Positions 32,724 through 42,436 are shown, numbered from the stretch's first letter. The stretch is DNA of 64,000 nt from CAMDMI01 sp044379485 (GCA_044379485.1 JBIPOE010000006.1:1-64000); one strand, 5' to 3'. Translations and numbers: made by a program. Notes: generated by a model from the sequence alone, not told the origin.

Positions 32724-33593
32724 TTACCCCGATACCAAAGCCTCCGCACCTCCTACAATCTCTAGGATTTCAGTAGTAATTGCTGCCTGTCGTGTTCTGT
32801 TGTACATCAGTTTCAGTTCTTTCAGAAGTTCACCAGCATTCTCAGTTGCTTTGTCCATTGTAGTCATCCTGGCGCCATGCTCGGAAGCATTGCTGTCCAG
32901 AACAGCTTTAAACAATTGCATGCCCAATGCCTTTGGAATCAACTCAGTAAGTATGCTTTCCTGATCAGGCTCATATAAATAATCTACGCTTGAACCAGCA
33001 TTTCCAGATGTTTGTGATGTGAAAGGAAGAAATTGTTCTTCTCTGACAATTTGAGTGGCAACGTTTTTAAATTCGTTGTACACCACCACAACTTTGTCAA
33101 AAGTTTTGTCAGCAAATCCTTCCATGGCCCATTTCGCAGCTTTCTGCACGTTGGTATATTTCAGGTCTGAGAAAAGCAAATGATGCTCTCCATTAACCCT
33201 GGGCATTCTTTTGCTGAAATAATCGTAGCCTTTTTTACCAATACAAAGTATAGTAACTTCTTTTCCAGCATATTCCTGCAGGTAAAGATGGGAAACTGCT
33301 TTTATGATGTTGGTATTAAAAGCGCCACAAAGTCCTCTGTCTGAAGTAACACAAACCACCAAAACATGCTTTGGATCTCTTACTTCCATGTATGGGCTTT
33401 CAAAATCTGTCCCCGCTGCGGAAGACAAATTTTGCAACAAAGCGCTCAATTTCTGGCTGTAAGGTCGCATTTGTGTAATGGCCTCTTGTGCTCTTCTCAA
33501 CTTGGCAGCCGCAACCATTTTCATAGCTTTGGTAATCTGCTGCGTTGAGTTTACAGACTGAATTCTTATCCTTACTTCTTTTAAATTTGCCAT
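32724..33593 (-). CDS. atpG: ATP synthase subunit gamma
   Basis: This 289-residue subunit forms the rotor shaft of F1. The N-terminus MANLKEVRIRIQSVNSTQQITKAMKMVA and the C-terminal RTRQAAITTEILEIVGGAEAL are characteristic. In the middle, VCVTSDRGLCGAFNTNI is the conserved gamma motif. It is the last gene of the cluster, 50 bases after atpA, and a terminator follows. The length is normal. Confidence 0.97.
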   Translation of the reverse strand: MANLKEVRIRIQSVNSTQQITKAMKMVAAAKLRRAQEAITQMRPYSQKLSALLQNLSSAAGTDFESPYMEVRDPKHVLVVCVTSDRGLCGAFNTNIIKAVSHLYLQEYAGKEVTILCIGKKGYDYFSKRMPRVNGEHHLLFSDLKYTNVQKAAKWAMEGFADKTFDKVVVVYNEFKNVATQIVREEQFLPFTSQTSGNAGSSVDYLYEPDQESILTELIPKALGMQLFKAVLDSNASEHGARMTTMDKATENAGELLKELKLMYNRTRQAAITTEILEIVGGAEALVSG

Positions 33594-33643
33594 GTTTTTA
33601 TGTTTGCCTTCCCTGCTTCAAATGTTGAATTCTGGCAGTTGGA

Positions 33644-35218
33644 CTAATAAAGCGATGCGATTTCTTTTGCTACTCTTTTTAAAACGTCGGTTTGCTCAGC
33701 ATCAAGTTTGCCTTTTCTCAAACCTTCCAAAGTTTCTTTATGACTTACTGTTAAGGTAGTTAGGAATTGTTTTTCAAATTCTTTTACCTTATTAACCGGC
33801 ACATTGTCAATCAATCCTGTGGTGCAAGCATATACAATTGCTACTTGTTGCTCAACCGCAACAGGCGAATATTGAGCTTGCTTCAACATTTCAAGATTCC
33901 TTTTACCTCTTTCAATTGTCAATTTCGTAGATGCATCCAAATCAGAACCAAATTTTGCAAATGCTTCTAGCTCACGATACTGTGCCTGGTCAAGCTTAAG
34001 TGTACCGGCCACTTTTTTCATGGATTTGATTTGTGCATTTCCCCCCACACGGGATACCGAAATACCTACGTTGATGGCAGGACGGATACCTGAGTTAAAA
34101 AGGTTTGTTTCAAGGAATATCTGGCCATCAGTAATCGAAATTACGTTGGTTGGGATATAGGCTGATACGTCACCCGCTTGCGTTTCAATGATTGGAAGAG
34201 CTGTTAATGATCCACCTCCTTTTACCATAGATCGGATTGACTCGGGTAAATCGTTCATTGCCTGAGCAATAGAATCTGATGCATTTATTTTTGCAGCCCG
34301 CTCCAGAAGACGGCTATGCAAATAAAACACGTCACCAGGAAATGCTTCACGTCCTGGAGGACGACGAAGCAAAAGAGAAACTTCTCTATATGCCACTGCT
34401 TGTTTTGACAAATCATCATAAACAACCAAGGCTGGTTTACCCAAATCCCTGAAAAACTCACCAATAGAAGCTCCTGTAAAAGGCGCAAAAAATTGAGTAG
34501 GAGCAGGGTCGGCAGCACTTGCAGCCACAATAACTGTATATGGAAGGGCGCCACCTTTTTCAAGGGCGTTTACTACTTGCGCAACTGTTGATGCTTTTTG
34601 ACCAATGGCTACATAAATGCAATATACTGGCTCACCTTTGTCGTAAAATTCTTTTTGATTGATAATAGTGTCAATCGCAACGGCACTTTTACCCGTTTGT
34701 CTGTCACCAATAATCAATTCCCGCTGTCCTCGGCCAATTGGAATCATTGCATCAATAGCTTTGATACCAGTTTGAAGTGGTTCAGTTACTGGTTGTCTGT
34801 AAATAACACCCGGGGCTTTTCGCTCCAAAGGCATATCATACAAATCACCTTCAAGTTTCCCTTTTCCATCTATTGGATTACCCAGACCGTCCAATACACG
34901 ACCACAAAGACCAAATCCAGCTTTAACGGACGCAATTTTACCTGTTCTTTTTACGGTATCTCCTTCTTTTACCAAAGAGGAATCTCCAAATAATACTGCA
35001 CCAACATTGTCCTCTTCAAGGTTCAAAACCAAGCCGGTAAGACCATTTGGAAAAGTGAGAAGTTCGCCAGATTGTGCTTTGGTTAGTCCGTAAACCCGGG
35101 CTACACCATCTCCAACCTGAAGTACGGTTCCCGTCTCTTCAAGTTCGGCCTCTGATTTTGCATTGGCCAATTGTTCTCTCAAAATTGCGGATATTTCATC
35201 CGGTCTGATATCTGCCAT
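33644..35218 (-). CDS. atpA: ATP synthase subunit alpha
   Basis: The 524-residue alpha subunit has the Walker A region GDRQTGKSAVAID and the signature PAINVGISVSRVGG. It sits in the F1 head and binds nucleotides at non-catalytic sites. The gene follows atpH by 24 bases. No beta (atpD) or epsilon (atpC) gene is found in the window, which is the usual split arrangement in Bacteroidota. Confidence 0.98.
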   Translation of the reverse strand: MADIRPDEISAILREQLANAKSEAELEETGTVLQVGDGVARVYGLTKAQSGELLTFPNGLTGLVLNLEEDNVGAVLFGDSSLVKEGDTVKRTGKIASVKAGFGLCGRVLDGLGNPIDGKGKLEGDLYDMPLERKAPGVIYRQPVTEPLQTGIKAIDAMIPIGRGQRELIIGDRQTGKSAVAIDTIINQKEFYDKGEPVYCIYVAIGQKASTVAQVVNALEKGGALPYTVIVAASAADPAPTQFFAPFTGASIGEFFRDLGKPALVVYDDLSKQAVAYREVSLLLRRPPGREAFPGDVFYLHSRLLERAAKINASDSIAQAMNDLPESIRSMVKGGGSLTALPIIETQAGDVSAYIPTNVISITDGQIFLETNLFNSGIRPAINVGISVSRVGGNAQIKSMKKVAGTLKLDQAQYRELEAFAKFGSDLDASTKLTIERGKRNLEMLKQAQYSPVAVEQQVAIVYACTTGLIDNVPVNKVKEFEKQFLTTLTVSHKETLEGLRKGKLDAEQTDVLKRVAKEIASLY

Positions 35219-35242
35219 ATAGATGTACTTAGAAAGTTCTTG

Positions 35243-35809
35243 TTAAATTAAATCAATTTTAGGGATGTAGCTGTGGTCAAGCAGCTGGCTTCCGATTTTA
35301 GAAAGCTTTGTTTTTACCGACTCATCAAATTGTAAATCTCCAACTGTCAAAATATATCCCCCAATTAAACTAGGATCTATTTTAACTGTTACTTCAATTT
35401 TACCTCCAGCCATTTTTTCTCCTTTTTGGGTAAGTGAAGCAAGAAGTTCTGTTGTCAAAGGGGCAGCAGTGGCAATTAAACAATCTTTAATTCCTTTCTG
35501 CTTTTTATCTTCTTCGATAAAAGATTTGGCAATTCCACCAAGTTCAAAATCTCTGCCTTTTTCCAGAATCAGTTTAAAAAACATACTGGTAATTTGCTGA
35601 AATCTCGGTGCAAACAATTGATTAAGAATGGCTTGCTTTTTAGACGTATTGATAATCGGACTATTAATAACCGTAGCCAGATTATGATTGTCAGCTATCG
35701 TTTTCTGATAGGTTTTGATATCCGCCAAAACCTCTGCAACATTTCCTTTCTCTTTTGCAAGAGAATAAAGAGACTTTGCATACCGTTCTGAAACTTTATG
35801 ATTTGACAT
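35243..35809 (-). CDS. atpH: ATP synthase subunit delta
   Basis: The 188-residue protein has the OSCP/delta pattern: SERYAKSLYSLAKEKG at the N-terminus and, at the end, VKIDPSLIGGYILTVGDLQFDESV. Delta joins the peripheral stalk to F1. It is between atpF (17-base gap) and atpA (24-base gap). Confidence 0.96.
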   Translation of the reverse strand: MSNHKVSERYAKSLYSLAKEKGNVAEVLADIKTYQKTIADNHNLATVINSPIINTSKKQAILNQLFAPRFQQITSMFFKLILEKGRDFELGGIAKSFIEEDKKQKGIKDCLIATAAPLTTELLASLTQKGEKMAGGKIEVTVKIDPSLIGGYILTVGDLQFDESVKTKLSKIGSQLLDHSYIPKIDLI

Positions 35810-35826
35810 TACTGGATATTCAAAAA

Positions 35827-36324
35827 TTAGTTTTTGGAAGAAGGACTGGCCAATAAATCTTTAACCAATTGCTGCTGTGCAGCGTCTGTGGAAAGATTTT
35901 TTCGAATTACCTTTTCAGCAATTTCAAGTGAAGTGCTGGCAAGATAATTTTTCAATTCCGCCAATGCTGCTTCTTTGCTGATTTCTATTTCTTCTCTGGC
36001 TGCATTAATCATTGCATTTGTTTCTTTCACAGTTCTATCCTTGGCATCCTGAATCAGCGTATTGGCCATGTGCTGTGCTTCCTGCAACATTTTATCTTTT
36101 TCTTTTCTGGCTTCAACCAGTAATTTTTCATTGTCAGCTTTCAGGCTTGACATTTCTTCTTTCGCTTTTCTGGCTTCAGAAAGGGCACTTTCAATGCTTT
36201 CTTCTCTTTCCTTCAAACCTGTCATGATAGGCTTCCAGGCAAACTTTGATAAAACAAAGAAAACAGCAATGAAGGTTAATAATTGCCAGAAAAGTAGGCC
36301 AAAATCGGGGGTAACTAATTCCAT
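35827..36324 (-). CDS. atpF: ATP synthase subunit b
   Basis: The 165-residue subunit has an N-terminal membrane helix (LLFWQLLTFIAVFFVLSKFAW) and a long charged coiled coil from about residue 40. It forms the peripheral stalk of Fo. Its start is 68 bases after the atpE stop, and a hairpin lies in this gap. Confidence 0.96.
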   Translation of the reverse strand: MELVTPDFGLLFWQLLTFIAVFFVLSKFAWKPIMTGLKEREESIESALSEARKAKEEMSSLKADNEKLLVEARKEKDKMLQEAQHMANTLIQDAKDRTVKETNAMINAAREEIEISKEAALAELKNYLASTSLEIAEKVIRKNLSTDAAQQQLVKDLLASPSSKN

Positions 36325-36360
36325 TTTTTCAGATAGATGTTTCTAATTTTTTTAAAAATA

Positions 36361-36388
36361 AGCCCCGATCCAAACGACCGGGGCTTTT
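36361..36388 (-). promoter_or_regulatory. Intercistronic hairpin between atpE and atpF
   Basis: AGCCCCG and CGGGGCT pair over 7 bp around an 11-base loop, 5 bases after the atpE stop. On the minus strand a T-rich run follows, so it may act as a partial terminator. It may also protect the 3' end of the atpB-atpE message, raising the output of subunit c. Confidence 0.6.
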
Positions 36389-36392
36389 CCAA

Positions 36393-36647
36393 TTACTTGT
36401 TCATGATTAAGAAGCAGATAACTGCTGCAAAAAGAGCCACACCTTCAATCAAGGCAGCGGCTACAATCATGGCACCTTGGATTTTTCCGGAAGCCTCAGG
36501 TTGACGGGCAATACCTTCTACGGCAGAACCACCAATTTTACCAATTCCAAGTCCTGCACCTAACGTAACAAGACCTGCACCGATACCTGCGCCCATGATA
36601 TCAAATCGGGCTACTTCCATTAACAAAGCGAAAATTGTGCTAAGCAT
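36393..36647 (-). CDS. atpE: ATP synthase subunit c
   Basis: The 84-residue proteolipid has two membrane helices joined by the polar loop VEGIARQPEASGK. The ion-binding Glu is in AAALIEGVALFAA (second helix). The residues after it (Gly, Val) lack the Ser/Thr of Na+-type rings, so it should be H+-coupled. The gene lies between atpB (31-base gap) and an intercistronic hairpin. Confidence 0.97.
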   Translation of the reverse strand: MLSTIFALLMEVARFDIMGAGIGAGLVTLGAGLGIGKIGGSAVEGIARQPEASGKIQGAMIVAAALIEGVALFAAVICFLIMNK

Positions 36648-36678
36648 TATTTATATATTTAAACTAAAAAAAAACGAA

Positions 36679-37728
36679 TTAATGGTGGTCATCACCATGC
36701 TCATGTTCCGCAACTGCCTGGCCAAAATACATGGCAGACAATAAAGTAAAAACATAAGCCTGGAGTAAGGCTACAAACAATTCCAACAAGCTCATCACTG
36801 TTGAAAAAGCAGTAGCTGCCACTCCGACAACCGCACTTTTGAATATAAAAGTTAAACCTAAAAGACTAAGAATGATAACGTGACCTGCAGTAATATTGGC
36901 GAATAGCCGAACCATCAATGAAAATGGCTTTGAAATAATACCCACCAATTCAACAGGAATCATAATCGGACGCAACCAAAGTGGAATGCCTGGAGTCCAT
37001 AAAATGTGCATCCAATAATCTTTGTTTCCAGAAATGGTTGTGATAATCAATGTGATCAATGCAAGGCTAAAAGTTACTGCAATGTTTCCCGTAAGGTTAG
37101 CACCACCTGGCATCAAACCAAGCATGTTATTAAACCAAATGAAAAAGAAAACGGTCAACAAATAAGGAAGAAATCTTTCGTGCTTTTTGCCAATGTTTGG
37201 AATTGCAATTTCATCTCTGATAAAAACAATAATTGGCTCGAAAAAAGATTGTAAGCCAGCAGGGGCAACACCCTTTCTCTTTTTGTAAGCTCCGGCAATG
37301 GTTAAAAATACTGAAAATAATAGAACCACACTTAATAGAAGTGAAGCAACATTTTTTGTTATTGAAACATTGGTAAAAGTTCTTCCTTCAGTTGATATTA
37401 TTTTTCCGTGGTGATCAGCTTGATACCCATTATAAACAGGCGATTCATGCGAATCTCCATGACTTTTCAATTTACCAAAGGAAAAAGCTTCAATTCCTCT
37501 ATCCGAAGACCAAAGTATAACTGGCAAATTTATGCTTAGGTGCGTATGTCCGATGGTTGCGAAGTGCCACTCATGTGCATCACCAATATGGTGAAAAATC
37601 ATGGTAGAAATGTCGAACTTATTTTCGTCTTGGTGCGCTTCTTCAGAAGCTTTTGCTGCAAAACCAAGGCTGATTGCCAAAAACAGAAATATCTGTAAGA
37701 ACTTGGTTTTGAAAGGATTACTCTTCAT
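36679..37728 (-). CDS. atpB: ATP synthase subunit a
   Basis: The 349-residue subunit has an N-terminal signal-like helix and an extra periplasmic domain of about 100 residues rich in His (for example HHIGDAHEWHFATIGHTH), as in other Bacteroidota. The membrane part has the critical Arg in FSLMVRLFANITAGHV. Subunit a forms the proton half-channels of Fo. The start overlaps the end of the upstream small gene by 4 bases. Confidence 0.96.
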   Translation of the reverse strand: MKSNPFKTKFLQIFLFLAISLGFAAKASEEAHQDENKFDISTMIFHHIGDAHEWHFATIGHTHLSINLPVILWSSDRGIEAFSFGKLKSHGDSHESPVYNGYQADHHGKIISTEGRTFTNVSITKNVASLLLSVVLLFSVFLTIAGAYKKRKGVAPAGLQSFFEPIIVFIRDEIAIPNIGKKHERFLPYLLTVFFFIWFNNMLGLMPGGANLTGNIAVTFSLALITLIITTISGNKDYWMHILWTPGIPLWLRPIMIPVELVGIISKPFSLMVRLFANITAGHVIILSLLGLTFIFKSAVVGVAATAFSTVMSLLELFVALLQAYVFTLLSAMYFGQAVAEHEHGDDHH

Positions 37729-38108
37729 TCAGGCGTGTTTTCTCTCGAATCGGGGCGCAATATAGCGAGAAACCTTTTGATTTCAAGAAATTCGAATGCT
37801 AAATATGTAAGAACAAACACCATTGCGCCTTCATTATCGGGGCCAAGGTGCTTTAATAGATAAACAAGGAAGATTGTTAAGGAGCCCAACATTTTAATAA
37901 CCATGCTCAATAGGAAAATCATCAAGGGAGGTTGGTCCAAAGTTTTTTCAAATTTGAGGGACAAATAGTAGGTTATTAAAAAGAGCAGACCGATTCCAGG
38001 TACGAAATAATTAAGACCGACTTCGCAAAAAACTAATAATGAGGTTTGATCTTTTAAGATGAAAAGCAATCCATAAAGTACTATTCCGAGGGCAAATATC
38101 TTTTTCAA
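37725..38108 (-). CDS. Small membrane protein upstream of atpB (AtpI-like position)
   Basis: The 127-residue protein has four predicted membrane helices (about residues 3-20, 32-50, 62-85 and 95-112). It has no close match that I recognise by sequence. Its position before atpB and 4-base overlap indicate co-transcription, as with AtpI, which helps assemble the c-ring in other bacteria. The only start is TTG at 38108. It might be an AtpI analogue, but this is by position only. Confidence 0.6.
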   Translation of the reverse strand: MKKIFALGIVLYGLLFILKDQTSLLVFCEVGLNYFVPGIGLLFLITYYLSLKFEKTLDQPPLMIFLLSMVIKMLGSLTIFLVYLLKHLGPDNEGAMVFVLTYLAFEFLEIKRFLAILRPDSRENTPE

Positions 38109-39023
38109 AAAATGGTGACTCTTGGTTATTCTTAAACCAAAGTAGCCTAGCCTTTTTTGAATCGTGGTCAGTATTCAATTGAACCTTAACTTTTACACGA
38201 TTAATTCAGGGTTTTTAAGCGTCAACCAATTATGAAATTGTACAATCCAATTGGAGACTTGAAATTTGTGAGTTTCAAGATGATTCCGTTTTTGCCTGAT
38301 TATTGTGATATTAATTTGAAGAGGTTTGATTGTTTTCTTCAAGTCTCTTTCAACCAATAATGATGGCTAATTGATCCAAATTTGTTGATTATCATGAAAT
38401 GACAAATATCCTTATTGAACCTCCACTCTTTCCAGGAAAAGTTCCATTATATTAATTCTATGGTTCTACAGGAAAGTTAATGGAAAAATATAGATAAAAA
38501 ATATTACGAGATACAATCGAGTGTTTTACCAAAATATTCACTTTTTATAACACTATTTAAATCAATGAATTATAGCAGTTAGGGCCATATTGGTTTAATA
38601 TTGAGGTTTTGGAAATAATTCCTATTTTTCAATCAATCTCATCCTGTTAAAATTTTTTATCTCCATCACTAAATTCCTGGTAGAACCTTTTTTAAAGAAA
38701 ATTTGAAATTCAAATGTCAAAACAAAACCAAAGTCAAAAAGCCAGTATTTGATTTTTTTTTCAATTCATTAGGAAGACAAGCCGGAAAGGAAAAAGGGTC
38801 AATTCGCTTAGAAGTTTTACTGAAATAATTTAGGTTTTCGAAATGAGGGCCTTTGACTGCTTACCAAAAGTTGAATCATTACTTTTAAGAATTGTTCTTA
38901 GCAGGAGGTTTTACCTGTTTTTATTGAGTTTAGTAATTGATAATTTTTGATTTTCAGTTGGTTGAAGCACAAAAAAAAGCCCATTGAGCAATGGGCTTCA
39001 ATCATTATGAACAAATGAGTTAG
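38109..39023. other. Intergenic region of about 900 bases without a gene
   Basis: It is AT-rich and holds no frame with recognisable content and no tRNA-like structure. It ends with the terminator at 38977-38998. The promoter of the ATP synthase genes must be near its left end, but no clear TAnnTTTG was found there. Confidence 0.6.
38977..38998 (-). terminator. Terminator after the nucleotidyltransferase/kinase gene
   Basis: AAGCCCATT and AATGGGCTT form a 9-bp stem with a 4-base loop, followed on the minus strand by eight T. It stands 25 bases past the stop of the gene ending at 39024. Confidence 0.85.
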
Positions 39024-40100
39024 TTATTGAAGAAAAGGTTCAATGGGTTGCGTATGTTCATTTTTTAAGAAAATGGCTCTTTCTGCTTCATTTTCAAAAA
39101 TATAAACCGCATATCCACCCCATCCGCCTCCGCAGTATTTTTTACCTAATTCGTTGTAACCAGGTAACAGGTCCATTCCCTCGCCATATTGCATTTGAAG
39201 GGTCATGTTTACTGCCTCAGCTAGCTCTTTTATGTTTTCATTTCCAGGAGCAACTGCTTTTCGTGCCAGCCTTCCCGCTTCATAAATGGCATCAAAATCT
39301 CTGGTCAGATCAGTTTTTTCATAGGTAACATGGTTTTTACCCGTCCAGAATAAAGCCATGGTTCCTTTTAAAAAATTACCTGAGGTTTTAAACTCAAGTT
39401 CGGGTCTTTGTCCTGATTTCCAGACACATAAGCCTGTTTCTTTAATAACGGCAGGATCTTGCCAACCCACGCCGAGGTCTAATTCTGATTCAACTCCATT
39501 TTTACCCATCAAAATGGCATAGGCAGCAGAGCCGCCAAGTCCGCCACCGATTTCAAATGGCCATTCATTCAGACTAACTTTAGGTGTAATGGCGCAGTTA
39601 ACTATGTAGCCTCCTTCTCTGGAAAGTTTAGGTACATCAAGCCACCCTCCTGCAAAATCAACCCGCAAAGGCAATTCGTGAGGCGCTTTGATATAATTGA
39701 TAATTTCTGTTGTGGATACCTTTTCATAATTCAGTGTTTTTGGAAGTGCTATATATTCTGCACCAATCTCGTCACAAAGTGCTCTTTTTTCAAATTCAAA
39801 TTTGTCATCTTCCGTTACAACCAAAAGATTTGGTCTTAATCTTAAGAAGTGAGATTTAAAATCCAAACCTATTATTTCATCATCACCCACTACTACTTCA
39901 TCAATCATGGTTAATGATTCCAATAGTCTTTGTTTGTGGTAAACAGGGAGAGATGATTTTCGGTTTTTATGAATTTTTAATGATTTTTCACCAGCAAAAG
40001 AAACAATTAAGTGGTCTCCAAGTGATTTTGCCTGGGTGAAAAACTCAACATGTCCGCCATGGATAATGTCATAACATCCTGATACAAAGACTTTTTTCAT
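39024..40100 (-). CDS. Bifunctional sugar nucleotidyltransferase / compact GHMP kinase
   Basis: Residues 1-137 are a cytidylyltransferase-like domain with the HGGH motif at 14-17 and VSTTEIINYI at 128-137. Residues 140-358 form a GHMP kinase. Motif 1 is PLRVDFAGGWLDVP (144-157), motif 2 GGGLGGSAA (185-193) and motif 3 KKYCGGGWGG (320-329). The order kinase motif 1, 2, 3 and a segment MALFWTGKNHV match heptose kinase HddA-type proteins. About 35 residues usual between motifs 1 and 2 are missing. Fusions of this kind activate a sugar by phosphorylation and then transfer to a nucleotide. It has its own terminator. The sugar is unknown. Confidence 0.8.
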   Translation of the reverse strand: MKKVFVSGCYDIIHGGHVEFFTQAKSLGDHLIVSFAGEKSLKIHKNRKSSLPVYHKQRLLESLTMIDEVVVGDDEIIGLDFKSHFLRLRPNLLVVTEDDKFEFEKRALCDEIGAEYIALPKTLNYEKVSTTEIINYIKAPHELPLRVDFAGGWLDVPKLSREGGYIVNCAITPKVSLNEWPFEIGGGLGGSAAYAILMGKNGVESELDLGVGWQDPAVIKETGLCVWKSGQRPELEFKTSGNFLKGTMALFWTGKNHVTYEKTDLTRDFDAIYEAGRLARKAVAPGNENIKELAEAVNMTLQMQYGEGMDLLPGYNELGKKYCGGGWGGYAVYIFENEAERAIFLKNEHTQPIEPFLQ

Positions 40101-40207
40101 TTTGTAATTCTAATTCGTGTGCAAATAAACACAAGCCAAGGAATTTGATGGATAGGAGAGGGGAAATATTTGTGATTTTACTTCTAAAAGTTTTTTGAAA
40201 ATTGAAT

Positions 40208-40543
40208 CTACTTTTCAGCCTTTTGCAGCAAATGGGTGTACATCGTGTCCATTAACTCAATGTTTGTGGCATAAAATCTAAAACTTCTTTTTACCATTCC
40301 GGTATCAATTTTATGCTTTTTCATTAGTTCTTTTTCGAGCACTAAAAAAAGTTCGCTTAAGGTATCCTGTCTGATTCCCGACAGTTGCAACTTCGATTCA
40401 AGTTCATGTAAATCACCAATGTAGGCCTCCATTTTCGGAATCGGCAATACATTGTTGGGAATAACAACTTTTTTTTCTTCTGATTCACAAGACATCAGAC
40501 CTGAAATGAAAAAAAGAAACAGGAGCTTAATTGTTGTTTTCAC
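40208..40543 (-). CDS. DUF4296 lipoprotein
   Basis: The 111-residue protein has a lipoprotein signal (MKTTIKLLFLFFISGLMSCE) and a helical domain with LPIPKMEAYIGDLHELESKL, the mark of DUF4296. Its stop is about 100 bases before the next gene on the strand. The start is 1 base after the stop of the ABC exporter gene. The role is unknown. Homologues are mostly restricted to Bacteroidota. Confidence 0.78.
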   Translation of the reverse strand: MKTTIKLLFLFFISGLMSCESEEKKVVIPNNVLPIPKMEAYIGDLHELESKLQLSGIRQDTLSELFLVLEKELMKKHKIDTGMVKRSFRFYATNIELMDTMYTHLLQKAEK

Positions 40544-42325
40544 TTATACTTCTTCTGTTGTTAATTGCTTCTCATACAATTCTTTATAGGCACCTTTCTC
40601 TGCAATCAATTTTTCATGATTTCCTTGTTGAATGATCCTTCCTTCATCTAAAACCAAAATATGTTCAGCCATTTTAACCGAGGATATCCTATGAGAAATA
40701 ATAATGGTAGTTTTATCCTGCATCTCCTTTTTCAAATGACCTAAAATGGCATTTTCAGTGTTGGTATCAACCGCAGAAAGGCAATCATCCAGAATCAAAA
40801 CTTTGGGATGAAGCACCAAGGCCCTGGCAATGGAAACCCTTTGTTTCTGGCCTCCTGATAATGTAATTCCCCGCTCGCCAATAATGGTATCGTATTCTTT
40901 TTCAAAACCCAGGACATTATTGTGTAAATCAGCTTGTTCGCTTCCTTTCATAATGGATGATTCACTTAAATCGATATTGCCAAATCTGATATTGTTGCGA
41001 ATGGTATCAGAAAAAAGGAAAACATCCTGAGGTACGTAGCCCATTTGTTTTCTTAGCTCACCTGGTTCATAATCTGTAATAGCATGGTCGTCAATTAACA
41101 ATTCTCCTTTGGAAACATCGTACAACCTGCAAATTAAATTGGCCAATGTAGATTTTCCTGAGCCGGTTGTTCCCAAAATCCCAATACTTTGGCCTGCATT
41201 TACAGAGAAAGTCACATCTTTTAGTGCTTCAATGCCGGTATCCGGATAGGTGAATGACACGTTTTTGAAATCGATTTTACCTTTTATTTCAACCTTCAGA
41301 TTTTTTACTGAAGTCAAAGTGGTTTTGTAATTCAGGAATTCATTTATTCTGGTTTGACTTACAGCTGCCCGTTGCGCTATACTAATTACCCAACCCAAGG
41401 AGGTTACAGGCCAGGTCAACATATTCACATAAATAAGAAACTCTGCAATATTTCCGGTTGAGATTTTGCCAGCCATAACCTGTTGTCCGCCCACATAAAC
41501 TGTTAAAATCGAACTTGCCCCAATCAAAGTCATAATCAGTGGTGCGAACCAGGAATTGATGTTTCCAAGTTGGATAGACCTTTGTCTGTATTCATCTGAC
41601 TCAGCTCCAAAAAGTAAAACCGATTCTTTTTCCTTGCCAAAAGCCTTTAAAACACGAATTCCGGAAAAGGCCTCCTGAACAAATGTGGATAAGCGTGAAA
41701 GGCTTTTCTGAATTTGGTCTGAACGTTTTTCAATTTGATTGTTCAAGTAATAAATAGAAACAGAAAGTATCGGCAATGGCATCAGTACATATAAAGTAAA
41801 TTCTACATTTACTGAAATCATATAACTGATTACCATAATAAATAGAACTATAAGATTAATGCCATACATAATTGCAGGGCCTGTGTACATCCGGACCCTG
41901 CCAACGTCTTCAGAAATCCTCGCCATTAAATCTCCGGTATTATTTTTTCTGTAAAACTCTAAAGGCAATTGCTGATAGTGGGTGTAGATATCATTTTTCT
42001 GGTCGTACTCAATGTGGCGACACATTACGATTATGGCCTGCCGCATAAAAAATAAAAACAGCCCACGCAACAAGGCCATCGCTACGATAAGGAGACCAAA
42101 TTTTACAACTGCGGTTTCGAAAATAGCATAGAATTTTCTTTTTTCTGAAGGATCGTTTAGGTTTTTAAATTCGTTTATGTTGTTGGCTACCAGGTCAAAA
42201 GATTGTCTTACCAATTGGGCTGGATAAATAGCAAACAGATTAGAAAGTATTACAAAAACAATTCCCAATAAAAGGTGGTACCGGTATCTGAAAAAGTAAA
42301 TGTTAAGCGAAAGGAGAGATTTCAA
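40544..42325 (-). CDS. ABC exporter (MsbA/MdlB type), membrane and ATPase domains fused
   Basis: The frame is open to 42427, but I chose the TTG at 42325, which gives MKSLLSLNIYFFRYRYHLLLG, close to the family's usual N-terminus. Six membrane helices (about residues 15-330) precede an ATPase domain with Walker A GTTGSGKS, signature LSGGQKQR, Walker B VLILDDCLSAVD and switch His in IIISHRIS. It should export lipid or a drug as a homodimer. It sits next to a DUF4296 lipoprotein and near a sugar nucleotidyltransferase fusion, so a role in envelope glycolipid export is possible. Confidence 0.88.
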   Translation of the reverse strand: MKSLLSLNIYFFRYRYHLLLGIVFVILSNLFAIYPAQLVRQSFDLVANNINEFKNLNDPSEKRKFYAIFETAVVKFGLLIVAMALLRGLFLFFMRQAIIVMCRHIEYDQKNDIYTHYQQLPLEFYRKNNTGDLMARISEDVGRVRMYTGPAIMYGINLIVLFIMVISYMISVNVEFTLYVLMPLPILSVSIYYLNNQIEKRSDQIQKSLSRLSTFVQEAFSGIRVLKAFGKEKESVLLFGAESDEYRQRSIQLGNINSWFAPLIMTLIGASSILTVYVGGQQVMAGKISTGNIAEFLIYVNMLTWPVTSLGWVISIAQRAAVSQTRINEFLNYKTTLTSVKNLKVEIKGKIDFKNVSFTYPDTGIEALKDVTFSVNAGQSIGILGTTGSGKSTLANLICRLYDVSKGELLIDDHAITDYEPGELRKQMGYVPQDVFLFSDTIRNNIRFGNIDLSESSIMKGSEQADLHNNVLGFEKEYDTIIGERGITLSGGQKQRVSIARALVLHPKVLILDDCLSAVDTNTENAILGHLKKEMQDKTTIIISHRISSVKMAEHILVLDEGRIIQQGNHEKLIAEKGAYKELYEKQLTTEEV

Positions 42326-42436
42326 TGGGACCCTTATCGGGGAATTAAGTTGCAAAAATAGGGTTTTTGCAATCAAATTTCTGAATAGATCATATTGAAG
42401 TCGGATATTTGCGGATACTCTTTCCAATATTAATAA

